Assembly: GCA_947474365.1 (NCBI GenBank)
Contig: CANJIU010000093.1
Location: 1-38,873 of the forward strand
Direction: 5' to 3'
Length of the DNA: 38,873 bases
Origin: Opitutia bacterium
Lineage (GTDB): Bacteria > Verrucomicrobiota > Verrucomicrobiia > Opitutales > Opitutaceae
Under the pieces are notes generated by a model. It saw only the letters and a program-made list of their open reading frames with translations. It did no database searches and was not told the origin of the DNA. This document shows positions 9,701 to 17,158 of the stretch, one piece after another. A program made the translations under genes and the position numbers. Within the stretch, counting starts at the first letter, position 1. Each line of letters begins with the position of its first letter.

Positions 9701-10153
9701 GAGTACACCGTCGTCACCACCACGACCAATCCGAACAACACGCGATCGGTCACGTTTACTTCGAGCGCGACGCCCCCGACCGCACTCGCCTCCAATCAGA
9801 CGCTGCGGATCACCCAGACGAGCGCCGCCACCGCGGCGTCGCAGTCCGAACTCGAGGCCGCGGCCAAGGGCAACCAGCTCAGCCTGCCCGGCCGTTGGTA
9901 TTACACCAACGCCGGCCTGTTGTGGGGCATGCCGGACAACTACACGGTCAACTCCTGGATCAAGTATTCCCGTCGGATCGGGCGGAACAACCGCTTCACC
10001 TTCACCACCCAGATCAACATCTACAACCTGCTCAACAACGCGCCCCTGCTCCGCAATCCGGCGTCCGGCACCAACACCTTCGGCGAATGGCGCGGCCTGG
10101 TGATGATGAACCAGCCGCGCAGCTGGGCGTGGACGAACAGCATCGGGTTCTGA
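6710..10153 (+). CDS. TonB-dependent outer-membrane receptor (large Opitutaceae type)
   Basis: This is a 1147-residue protein. The ATG at 6710 gives a signal peptide (residues 1-31, ending AAAAAAAAFAQ); the upstream open frame is non-coding. Next comes EEAIVLSPFEVTADTGDKYG, a segment typical of verrucomicrobial TonB receptors that probably holds the TonB-box region. The plug follows, with LRGIGAGGVRRDGL and GIEILKGPNALLYSGAAGGG, the usual 'E-x-x-K-G-P' plug end. The rest is a 22-strand-type barrel ending WAWTNSIGF with a terminal aromatic residue as expected for BAM insertion. The substrate is unknown; relatives are usually linked to glycans or siderophores. It exceeds the 600-900 residues of classical receptors mostly by longer loops rich in Asn, Thr and Gly. 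It is convergent with the Gfo/Idh/MocA gene. Confidence 0.92.
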   Translation: MNPFVLIARFPRALLVRLSIAAAAAAAAFAQTLPPPTRTAAKPAEEAIVLSPFEVTADTGDKYGTTQSTSVTMFRTDTDRLPVSADVLTSQFMSDLGIHDMDLLISGQAAGGGFGSIQSGDDALPKQPGDRVANTEFKLRGIGAGGVRRDGLISSNNSSFNDTFATEGIEILKGPNALLYSGAAGGGIISAVSKQARFGAKFGSISFRNDSYNSKRGEFDYGTSFRTGMKWVPEVALRTSVMRQHQELYRDGFGNDAAGQYVQLAARLPRSTLRVSFMHSEAQFWQGWTPQLQYDNTLNQNSTSLGFNPAYRPSLDILQKHKFLSDGSYPTLSIQQLWADGASPKVLGDRQLTWRNLDAGFISDYNHNPRDNYLMAKLETKLTDHLTALVTTAFDRNSVYMQYTRMSNGNFSNTVLLPPGTTTTGTNVGNGLTGMLNPVPLTDFSPAGIAAYQQFVTATTTDWTIQSAPDEYYQQLFRRQAFRAALGAEWTNFNKRLKHQLVAGYEWSALKANYRYSIFVMADSNWNLVYDPAWATYGANVRNAVKRNSGMLPYMNKWYTVGSQPLNLARINPLKVGRFTAPNGQNWMLMPINGEGTFPSTPDNPHGIKLATSNGGNSDGDAYARMTDGAYFAALQTDWFNDRAQTLLSLRRDAFGMRRWNYQSPVDATRTDHLTAYSVGGNLRITDYLRPYANVAKSATPPNANANFGPLGEATPVEKSSGMEAGLKFKALGSRIDGSIAYYSVETLGKNTSANLTGSINPGGLNGSVPLSGNTWVGVDQTSKGLELILSGTIARGWRTAFRASSQDGRVLNSLTYPQYYNDQFNANAAGQVTYQNGTPVYVNPAATTPTAVSPQTAGAVPLTIAMMNDQKNSTYYWDPQPQNGTTQNGNLSNLLRGTAGGSNNATFGTPVNGAIVTGATGLPASARQIEWDDPYGNAANGVSAAIAGRYTIGYPKYKLSLTQTYDFQSGRLKGFSIGGQLNVDLQQRNRYITWPTEYTVVTTTTNPNNTRSVTFTSSATPPTALASNQTLRITQTSAATAASQSELEAAAKGNQLSLPGRWYYTNAGLLWGMPDNYTVNSWIKYSRRIGRNNRFTFTTQINIYNLLNNAPLLRNPASGTNTFGEWRGLVMMNQPRSWAWTNSIGF

Positions 10154-10162
10154 CGTTGGCCG

Positions 10163-10195
10163 GTCTGAGCGAGCGGGATATCCGCCCGCTCAGAC
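10163..10195. terminator. Convergent terminator-like hairpin overlapping a stop codon
   Basis: Bases 10163-10176 and 10182-10195 form a 14-base-pair stem with one mismatch around the loop GATAT. It sits between the converging TonB receptor and oxidoreductase genes, and its right arm contains the stop codon of the oxidoreductase (10190-10192). A short T-rich stretch follows on the plus strand (CTTTCAAAAT). It most likely ends the receptor transcript. Confidence 0.55.
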
Positions 10196-11671
10196 TTTCA
10201 AAATGTCGTCCCAGCCCTTGCGATACGAGGGCCGCTTGATGTACGGCGCGGCCTCCGGAGCGTTGGTCGCGCGCAGATTCTTGTAGTCCCACTCGATCTT
10301 TTTCCCCGTCCGGTAGGCGACGTTGCCGAGGTGGTTCGCCTCGGTTGTCCACCCGGAGTATTGGAAATTTGAGCCCGGGACCGGGCCATTGCCCTTGGCG
10401 TAGTTGACCCACTCGATCCAATGACCAGGGGAGCGGGGCAGCACTGCCGGCGGTGGCGTGAAGTCCTTGAATTTCTCCTCGGGCAGCAGTTTCCCGTCGC
10501 CGAGCAACATGCCTTTTTCGCCCATGAGCACGCACGAGCGCTTGCCCCACGCGGGCACCCAGCCCGGCGGCTTGCTGTCGCCCTGATGCCAGACGAGCTT
10601 GAGTGCGGGCTGGGCGCCAACCGCGGCAAAGCGATAGGTGGCAACCATGGTGGCGGGGGCGAGGTCCGGGTGGGGCCTCGGCACATTGGGCGAAAACGCC
10701 TCAACGCTGAGCGGGGCCATCGCCAGTCCGCCCTTACCGTCCGGTCGCTTCAAGTCGAGCACGGTGTAAGGCACGTCGTTGTCGTGGCTGCCGAGATCGC
10801 TCATCGTCCCGTTGGCGAACTCCCACCACCGGTACCAGCGGGGCCCGGGAAAGTACGTCGCGTGAAACGGTCGCGCCGGGGCCGGGCCGAGCCACAGGTC
10901 CCAGTTCATGGTGGACGGCACCGGCATCTCCTCCTTGAAACGATCCACGATTTGCACGCCGTTGTAGAAGCCGTGGGGCTTATCAAATTTCTCCGCGGAG
11001 GCTGCGTCCTGCAGCCCCCAGGCGCGGTCGGCCCAGACGTGGACCTCGTGCACCGGACCGATCACGCCCGTGTTGAGGATCTCCTTGATCGTGCGTCGGG
11101 CATCCGTGGCGTGCCCCTGGTTGCCCATCTGCGTGGACAGCTTGGGGTACTTGGCGGCGAGTTCGCGGATCAGGCGCGTTTCCCAGATATTATAGGCGAG
11201 CGGTTTTTCACAGTAGACGTGCTTGCCGTGCGTCAGCGCCAGATAGGTCGCGAACACGTGGGTGTGCTCGGCCGTCGACACGACGACGGCGTCGAAATCG
11301 TTCGGGCGATCAAAGACGCGTCGAAGGTCAGTGAATTTCTTCGCCTGGGGGTAACGCTGCGAGGCGGAGTCGAGCGCGGCCTGGTTCACATCGCAGATGA
11401 CGGCGACGTTCTCGTCGGGATGCGGCGCCGTCGGAGCGGGCGCGGACTTGCCGCCACCCTTGCGCGCGCCCGGCACGTTCGTGAGTTCGGCCAGGCTGGT
11501 ATTCGCCCGACCACCGCAGGCAATGAACGCGATGTTCAGCTTGTTGTTCAGATTCTGGCCCCGCAGAAACGCGGGCGCCCCGGCGATCACCCCGGCGGTG
11601 GTCAGGGCGCGGCCGACAAATTCGCGGCGAGTCAGAGGAACCGATGGCGTCTTCAGCTTCGCTTTCTTCAT
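10190..11671 (-). CDS. Gfo/Idh/MocA-family oxidoreductase, Tat-exported
   Basis: The product has 493 residues from the ATG at 11671. Residues 11-37 form a twin-arginine signal with TRREFV at 14-19 followed by a hydrophobic stretch. The NAD(P)-binding Rossmann region begins NIAFIACGGRAN (residues 47-57), and the family signature EKPLAYN lies at 155-161. The C-terminal domain carries WDLWLGPAPARPF and WWEFANGTMSDLGSHDNDV, which mark the secreted glycoside-type subfamily common in Bacteroidota, Planctomycetota and Verrucomicrobiota. Members act on sugars or sugar derivatives with a bound nicotinamide cofactor; the exact reaction is not clear. This is one of the few genes here with a Shine-Dalgarno-like AGGA about 8 bases before the ATG. 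An insertion at residues 66-87 (GARKGGGKSAPAP region) lengthens the Rossmann domain. Confidence 0.9.
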   Translation of the reverse strand: MKKAKLKTPSVPLTRREFVGRALTTAGVIAGAPAFLRGQNLNNKLNIAFIACGGRANTSLAELTNVPGARKGGGKSAPAPTAPHPDENVAVICDVNQAALDSASQRYPQAKKFTDLRRVFDRPNDFDAVVVSTAEHTHVFATYLALTHGKHVYCEKPLAYNIWETRLIRELAAKYPKLSTQMGNQGHATDARRTIKEILNTGVIGPVHEVHVWADRAWGLQDAASAEKFDKPHGFYNGVQIVDRFKEEMPVPSTMNWDLWLGPAPARPFHATYFPGPRWYRWWEFANGTMSDLGSHDNDVPYTVLDLKRPDGKGGLAMAPLSVEAFSPNVPRPHPDLAPATMVATYRFAAVGAQPALKLVWHQGDSKPPGWVPAWGKRSCVLMGEKGMLLGDGKLLPEEKFKDFTPPPAVLPRSPGHWIEWVNYAKGNGPVPGSNFQYSGWTTEANHLGNVAYRTGKKIEWDYKNLRATNAPEAAPYIKRPSYRKGWDDILKV

Positions 11672-11928
11672 GGTGTGGTCCTGGTTTGAAACGGGGGGGG
11701 TGTGGCCGGACCTCATGGGTGCCCGGCCGAGTGATTGAGGCATTTCCTGCATGGCAGAAACGTTTCCGCCTGTCCGGAACAAAATGCGAGGATGCAAGGG
11801 AATCTTTCCTTCGGACTGATTTTGCCCCGTTGCCGTCGGAGCGGCGACCCACGTCAGCCCGACACCGGAGTTGCGGAAGCGAGTGACGCCGCGTTATCTC
11901 TCGAATTTCGCACGTCGAACGAAACCCT

Positions 11929-13278
11929 ATGCAACATCTGAAACCGAAAAATCGTCCCCGCATGGTGGCGGTCCTCATGGAAACGTTTGGGCTCACACCG
12001 CTGATCGCCACCATCGTGACGCTCGCACTCGCCCTGATTGGACTCCTCGTGTTGGTCTGGTTGATTCAATCCGCGCCACCGCGCACGCTCACCGTCACGA
12101 GCGGCCCCGCGGGAAGCTCCTTCCAACGGTTTGCCGAATCCTACGAGAAGGCCCTGGCCAAGCACGGGGTGACGCTGAAGATCCTGCCCTCCGGCGGTTC
12201 ACAGGAAAATCTGCAGCGACTGCAATCGGCAAAATCAGGCGTCGACATCGGGTTCGTCCAGAGCGGAATCGCCGAGGGGACGAATTTGAGCGATCTGGTC
12301 TCGCTCGGCACCGTCTCCTATCAGCCCCTCTGGGTTTTTTATCGGAGTGCGACAAAAATCACCCGCCTCTCTGAGCTGACGGGCAAACGGATCGCGATTG
12401 GGCAGGTGGGCAGCGGAACGCACGCGCTCGCACTGGTCCTGCTCCAAATCAACGGCATCACGGGTGCGCCGACCACCCTGGTCGACAGCGATGCCGAGGC
12501 GGCGGCGGCCGCCCTGATGGGAGGGAAGTTGGACGCGGTATTCCTCATGGGCGACTCCGCCCCGATTCAAACGCTCCGAACCCTCATTCGCGAGCCAGAG
12601 GTCCAGATTTTCAACTTCACCCAGGCGGACGCCTACGTTCGACGCTACGCGTACCTGAACAAGATCGAATTACCTCAGGGCTCGATCGATTTCGGCAAGA
12701 ATCTGCCCGCACAGAACATCCAGATCATCGGGCCCACGGTGGAACTGGTGGCGCGCGAGAGTCTCAATTCAGCCCTGTCCGACCTCCTGCTGGAAGTCGC
12801 CCAGGAGGTGCACGGGAAGTCCAGCCTGCTGCAGAAACGCGGCGAGTTTCCGGCTCCAATCGAACACGAGATTGCGATCAGCGAGGACGCCACCCGCTAC
12901 TACAAATCAGGCAAGGGGCTGCTCTATCGCTCTGTCCGGTCGTTCTGGCTCGCGAGCCTGATCAACCGAATCCTGGTGGCGATCGTGCCGATCGCGCTGA
13001 TCATCATTCCAGCCGTGCGCTTCCTCCCGCTCGCCTATCGGTGGAGCATTCAGCTGAAGATCTACCGTTGCTACCGTCCGTTGCTGCTCCTTGAGCGCGA
13101 GGCACTCGCTCCCGTGACGCCAGGGAACGGGCCGGAACTCCTCCGGCGGCTCGACGAAATCGAGGAGGCAGTCCGGCAGCTCAAGGTGCCGGCTTCGTTC
13201 GCCGACCAATTCTATGCGCTGAAAGGGCACATCGTGTTTGTCCGACAACGCCTCAAGGCTGCGACGCAACCCGCGTGA
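11929..13278 (+). CDS. TAXI-family solute-binding protein anchored in the membrane
   Basis: This 449-residue protein has a transmembrane helix at about 22-47 in place of a cleavable signal peptide. Residues 52-300 match the TAXI (TRAP-associated extracytoplasmic immunogenic) family: TLTVTSGPAGSSFQRFAESY, ILPSGGSQENLQRL, DIGFVQSGIAEG, LSELTGKRIAIGQVGSGTHA and LDAVFLMG. A second hydrophobic helix (ILVAIVPIALIIIPAVRFLP) lies near residues 345-365, followed by a helical tail with heptad-like pattern (LRRLDEIEEAVRQLK). TAXI proteins normally deliver carboxylates such as glutamate to a fused TRAP permease. No permease gene is present in this window, so it may work with a distant one or act as a sensor. 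It is convergent with the gamma-glutamyltransferase gene, 40 bases between stops, an intriguing but unproven link. Confidence 0.88.
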   Translation: MQHLKPKNRPRMVAVLMETFGLTPLIATIVTLALALIGLLVLVWLIQSAPPRTLTVTSGPAGSSFQRFAESYEKALAKHGVTLKILPSGGSQENLQRLQSAKSGVDIGFVQSGIAEGTNLSDLVSLGTVSYQPLWVFYRSATKITRLSELTGKRIAIGQVGSGTHALALVLLQINGITGAPTTLVDSDAEAAAAALMGGKLDAVFLMGDSAPIQTLRTLIREPEVQIFNFTQADAYVRRYAYLNKIELPQGSIDFGKNLPAQNIQIIGPTVELVARESLNSALSDLLLEVAQEVHGKSSLLQKRGEFPAPIEHEIAISEDATRYYKSGKGLLYRSVRSFWLASLINRILVAIVPIALIIIPAVRFLPLAYRWSIQLKIYRCYRPLLLLEREALAPVTPGNGPELLRRLDEIEEAVRQLKVPASFADQFYALKGHIVFVRQRLKAATQPA

Positions 13279-13318
13279 GCACGAGAGGCCCGCGCGGAAC
13301 GCGAAGTCCTGCCCGATG

Positions 13319-15007
13319 TTATCGGACCGTCGTCCGAACTGGCTCAGGAACGGCCGCACCATCCTTGCGCGGATCGGAGGCTCCGCTGTTCACCCCGCTC
13401 TTGAAATCGCGCATCACCGCCTGGCCGCCGCCGACCACTCCGGAAAACGGGGCCAGCGCGGTGACCTGGTGTCCCTTCGCCGCTAATTCGGTGCGGACCG
13501 CCGCCGGCACGCGTGACTCCATCGCCACGTCAAGCCCGCCAAAGGTCAGCTTGGTGAAGCGCGGCGCCTCGATCGCCGCCTGAAGGTTCAGCTTGAAATC
13601 GACGATGTTGGCGACGAACTGCGCGTGCGCCTGCGACTGGTTCCAGCCGTTCATGATGCCGAACGCGATCCGGACGTCGTCCTTCTCCATGAATGCGGGA
13701 ATGATGGTGTGCAACGGACGCTTGCGACCGGCGATCACGTTGGGGCTTGCGGGGTCGAGGCTGAAGAGGCCGCCGCGGTTCTGGAGGACAAATCCGCAGC
13801 CATCGGGCACGATGCCCGAACCGAACCCGCCGTAGTTGCTCTGGATCAGCGAAACCATGTTCCCCTCGCGATCGACCGCACACAGGTAGGTCGTGTCGTT
13901 GCCCGGCGCGGGTGGCGTGCCCGCCTCCACCACGTCGTGCGCGCGGTCCGGGTCGATCAAGGCGGCGCGTTCGCGGGCGTAGTCCTTGGCGAGCAGACCG
14001 GCCACCGGCACGCGGGCGAAGCGGGGATCGGCGACGAAGCGGAGCATGTCGGCGTAGGCGAGCTTCTTCGCCTCGATCATCGCATGGAGGGCCCGCGGCG
14101 AGTTGTGCCCATATTCGGAAAGGGGAAACGTTTCCATCAAGTTGAGCATTGCGAGCGCCGCGATGCCCTGGCCGTTCGGCGGAATCTCGTACACCGTCCA
14201 GCCACGATAACGCGTTGCAATCGGTTCCACCCACTCGGCCGCATACGCGGAGAGGTCCGCCGCGGTCATCGCGCCACCCAACCTTTGCGAGGTCGCGATG
14301 ATCCGGCCCGTGATTTCGCCCCGGTAAAACGCATCGCGACCCTGAGCGGTGATTTGTCGCAGGGACCAGGCCAACGCGGGGTTTTTGAATATCTCGCCGA
14401 CCTTGGGTGCCCGCCCCCCGGGCAGGTAGGTTTTCGCGCCGTTGGGATCGCTCCGCGTGGTGGAGTTGCTCCACGCCACAAGGTCGGTGACGGGAAACCC
14501 CTCCTCCGCATACGCGATGGCGGCGGCAAGGACCTCGGGAAATTTCTTCCGCCCGAACCGCGTGAGCAGCTTCTCCCAGCCCTCCACACAGCCCGGCACG
14601 GTGACGGCGTGGATTCCGCGCTGCGGCATCGTCGTGGTCTTTTTCTCGGCAAAAAACTGGGGATTGAGACCGGACGGCGCCCAGCCGCTCGCATTCAGCC
14701 CGATGAGGCGGCCGCTTTTCGCCTCGTACACGATGGCAAAAAGATCGCCACCGATGCCGTTGGCCCCGGGCGAAACGACGCCCATGACGGCGTTGGCGGC
14801 GACGATCGCATCGATCGCGTTACCGCCTTGGGCCATGATGGCGGCACCCGCCTGCGAAGCGAGGGGCTGTTCCGTCGCGACGATGCCCTCCCGGGCCATC
14901 ACGACCGATCGCCCCTGCGTACGATCGCTCTCGGCACCCACCGCGACCGATACGAGCAGGCAGGCAAGGCCGAGTAATCGACAGGAGAAGTCCAAGATCG
15001 CACGCAT
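13319..15007 (-). CDS. ggt: Gamma-glutamyltransferase
   Basis: The product has 562 residues with a signal peptide at 1-24. It shows the standard order of the family: GIVATEQPLASQAGAAIMAQGGNA at the N-terminus (GGNAIDA), GANGIGGDLF, the self-cleavage site NDTTYLCAVDREGN with the nucleophile Thr372, and GFGSGIVPDGCGFVLQNRG. The precursor is cut before Thr372 to give large and small subunits. The enzyme transfers or hydrolyses gamma-glutamyl groups of glutathione and related peptides in the periplasm, releasing glutamate and Cys-Gly. The length is normal and no key residue is missing. Relatives annotated as acylases share this fold, so the substrate is not certain. It is divergent from the PQQ-propeller gene over 124 bases. 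The start is ATG preceded by ACCCCT, without a Shine-Dalgarno motif. Confidence 0.93.
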   Translation of the reverse strand: MRAILDFSCRLLGLACLLVSVAVGAESDRTQGRSVVMAREGIVATEQPLASQAGAAIMAQGGNAIDAIVAANAVMGVVSPGANGIGGDLFAIVYEAKSGRLIGLNASGWAPSGLNPQFFAEKKTTTMPQRGIHAVTVPGCVEGWEKLLTRFGRKKFPEVLAAAIAYAEEGFPVTDLVAWSNSTTRSDPNGAKTYLPGGRAPKVGEIFKNPALAWSLRQITAQGRDAFYRGEITGRIIATSQRLGGAMTAADLSAYAAEWVEPIATRYRGWTVYEIPPNGQGIAALAMLNLMETFPLSEYGHNSPRALHAMIEAKKLAYADMLRFVADPRFARVPVAGLLAKDYARERAALIDPDRAHDVVEAGTPPAPGNDTTYLCAVDREGNMVSLIQSNYGGFGSGIVPDGCGFVLQNRGGLFSLDPASPNVIAGRKRPLHTIIPAFMEKDDVRIAFGIMNGWNQSQAHAQFVANIVDFKLNLQAAIEAPRFTKLTFGGLDVAMESRVPAAVRTELAAKGHQVTALAPFSGVVGGGQAVMRDFKSGVNSGASDPRKDGAAVPEPVRTTVR

Positions 15008-15131
15008 AGGGGTTGAGGACGACCGTGCGCATCCACCAAAAAAATGGCAAGTGGACGGATGCGGCGTCGTGTGCGGTGGGCGGACGCCGATTTCGTTGCC
15101 AAGTCTGACATTCCTTCCCTGAGTCGGCCGC

Positions 15132-16490
15132 GTGAAATCCCCCTTGGTTTACACTTTGCTTTCGCTGGCGATTGGATCCTTGCGTCTGGCCGCAGACGAC
15201 TGGCCACAGTGGCAGGGACCGCGCGCGGACGGGGTATGGCGGGAGCAGGGCATCTTGGAAAAATTCCCCGCCGGCGGACCGCCGGTGCGCTGGCGCGCTC
15301 CGATTGGCGCGGGTTACAGCAGTCCGGCCGTGGCCGACGGTCGCGTTTTTATCCTCGACCGTCCCGAGTCGGCGACGCGCGGCAATCCGGGCAACGCCCT
15401 CCAACGCACGGCCGAAGCGGGTCGCGAGCGAGTGTTGTGTCTCGACGCACAGGACGGACACGTGCTCTGGCAACACGAGTATGAATGTCCTTACCTGATC
15501 AGCTATCCCTCCGGCCCGCGGGCGAGCCCAACCGTGGCGGGCAATCGCGTCTACACGATCGGCGCCGAGGGTCACCTGCATTGTCTCGACGTCGCGACCG
15601 GAAAGGTGGTGTGGGCGCGCTCGTTCAAGGACGACTACAGTGTCACCACCCAGACTTGGGGATTTGCCGCGCCTCCGCTTGTGGACGGGAACCGCGTGAT
15701 TTGCATGGTCGGCGGCGAAGGTCACACGGTGGTGGCATTTGATCGTGAAACTGGCCGCGAACTCTGGCGCGCGCTCCAGGTCAAGGAGCCGGCCTACTCG
15801 CCCCCGACCATCATCGAGGCCGGAGGGCGGCGGCAACTCATCGTCTGGGAAAGCGAGGCACTCAACGGACTCGATCCGGAGACCGGCGCCGTATTTTGGA
15901 CCGAGCCGTTCAAGACCAAGATGGCACACGCGATCGGAACGCCCCGTCGGCATGGAGACTTTCTCCTCATCTCCTCCTTTTTCGACGGCTCGATGTTGCT
16001 GCGCCTCGATGCGACTCAACCGAAGGTGTCGGTCGAGTGGAAGATCAAGGGGGTGAGCGAAGTCCGGCCCGAGGGTCTTCACAGTCTGATGAGCACGCCG
16101 TACCTGGAGGATGGGTACATCTATGGCGTCTGCGGCTTCGGCCAGCTGCGCTGTCTAAAAATCGCCGACGGGCAGCGCGTGTGGGAATCGCTTGAGCCGA
16201 CAACGGTGGCCGGCAAACCCGCGCGTTGGACCACGGCGTTTCTCGTCAAGCACGAGGGACGATTCTTCATCTACAACGAGACTGGCGACCTGATCCTCGC
16301 CCGCCTCACCCCGCAGGGTTACGAGGAGATCAGCCGCACCCATCTCCTAGACCCCACCAACCGTGCCGGCGGGCGCGATGTGCACTGGTCGCATCCGGCA
16401 TTTGCGAACCGGAGCGTCTACGTGCGCAACGACCGCGAGCTGCTGTGCGCCGACCTCCGCGCCGCCCCACCGCTTCCGAATCACAAATAG
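15132..16490 (+). CDS. PQQ-like beta-propeller repeat protein, secreted
   Basis: The 452-residue protein starts with GTG at 15132; residues 1-21 form a signal peptide ending SLRLAA. The mature N-terminus DDWPQWQGPRADGVW is the hallmark of the PQQ-binding-like propeller proteins abundant in Planctomycetota and Verrucomicrobiota. Blade motifs recur: VFILDRP, RVLCLDAQDGHVLWQHEY, LHCLDVATGKVVWARSF, VVAFDRETGRELWRA and LNGLDPETGAVFWTE. Each has the 'L-D-x-x-T-G-x-x-x-W' pattern of PQQ repeats. Whether it binds PQQ or is a structural propeller like BamB is not clear, since the catalytic residues of quinoprotein dehydrogenases are not evident. It is convergent with the PepSY gene, 19 bases between stops. 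Confidence 0.88.
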   Translation: MKSPLVYTLLSLAIGSLRLAADDWPQWQGPRADGVWREQGILEKFPAGGPPVRWRAPIGAGYSSPAVADGRVFILDRPESATRGNPGNALQRTAEAGRERVLCLDAQDGHVLWQHEYECPYLISYPSGPRASPTVAGNRVYTIGAEGHLHCLDVATGKVVWARSFKDDYSVTTQTWGFAAPPLVDGNRVICMVGGEGHTVVAFDRETGRELWRALQVKEPAYSPPTIIEAGGRRQLIVWESEALNGLDPETGAVFWTEPFKTKMAHAIGTPRRHGDFLLISSFFDGSMLLRLDATQPKVSVEWKIKGVSEVRPEGLHSLMSTPYLEDGYIYGVCGFGQLRCLKIADGQRVWESLEPTTVAGKPARWTTAFLVKHEGRFFIYNETGDLILARLTPQGYEEISRTHLLDPTNRAGGRDVHWSHPAFANRSVYVRNDRELLCADLRAAPPLPNHK

Positions 16491-16509
16491 GCCGCCCGAC
16501 CGCGCCCCC

Positions 16510-17154
16510 TCACGGCACGAGCCAGGCGTAGGCGAGGAAACTGAACAGCGCGCCGAGCGCCGCCATCACGAGTCCGCTGACGAAGCGCCGCTTCACGAAG
16601 TAGATCAACACCATGCCGGAGAGCGAGACGGCGACCATCAGCACGGCGGAAAGGTCGACCACGAGCGACCACCCGGCGCCGGTATCACGGCCCTTGTGGA
16701 GATCATTGATGATCGCGACAAATCCCATGCGGGTCTCGGATAATTCGTAGGTGCCAGTGGCTCGATCGAGCGTCGCTTCGGCCGCATAACCGGGCCCCTT
16801 GAACACCACCGAGCATTTCTCGTCCTCGATGCGGAATTCGCCGACGAAGCCCTTCACCCCGTGCGTCCGGCGGAGATGCTCAACAACCTCCAGTTTCGCC
16901 ACCGAAGCGGCGTCTCCGGGGGCGACCCACTTGGCGTTCAACTTTCCCTGCTGGCGCGAGGCCGTGGGCTGATCGCCAAAGAACCAGTCCGCATGATTCA
17001 GCGTCAGGCCCGTCACCGCGAAAAAAAACAGAATGCCAAAGCTGACCATCGACACGTAGATGTGCAGCCAGCGAAAGAACGACGCGCAGCGACGCTTCCA
17101 ATAACCGACGAGATGGTGGGGCGCGGCCGGCGCGGGCGCGGAATCCGGGGGCAT
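16510..17154 (-). CDS. PepSY-associated transmembrane protein, putative electron-transfer component
   Basis: The 214-residue protein has a first helix at about 26-51 (FFRWLHIYVSMVSFGILFFF), an external PepSY-like region at about 55-150, the conserved LHKGRDTGAGW at 152-162, and helices at about 164-187 and 193-212. His31, His54 and His153 are the conserved histidines that could bind heme or quinone. PepSY-TM proteins occur in ferric reductases and in flavin-based electron-transfer systems of the envelope. The start lies 4 bases after the stop of the ApbE-DUF2271 gene, so the two are almost certainly co-transcribed. The role proposed here, moving electrons across the inner membrane to a flavin domain outside, is inference from that pairing. 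Confidence 0.86.
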   Translation of the reverse strand: MPPDSAPAPAAPHHLVGYWKRRCASFFRWLHIYVSMVSFGILFFFAVTGLTLNHADWFFGDQPTASRQQGKLNAKWVAPGDAASVAKLEVVEHLRRTHGVKGFVGEFRIEDEKCSVVFKGPGYAAEATLDRATGTYELSETRMGFVAIINDLHKGRDTGAGWSLVVDLSAVLMVAVSLSGMVLIYFVKRRFVSGLVMAALGALFSFLAYAWLVP

Positions 17155-17158
17155 GACG

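Noticed and set aside
14820..16082. Minus-strand open frame of 420 codons across two genes
   Set aside because: It spans the start of ggt and the antisense of the PQQ-propeller gene; the sequence has no family features.
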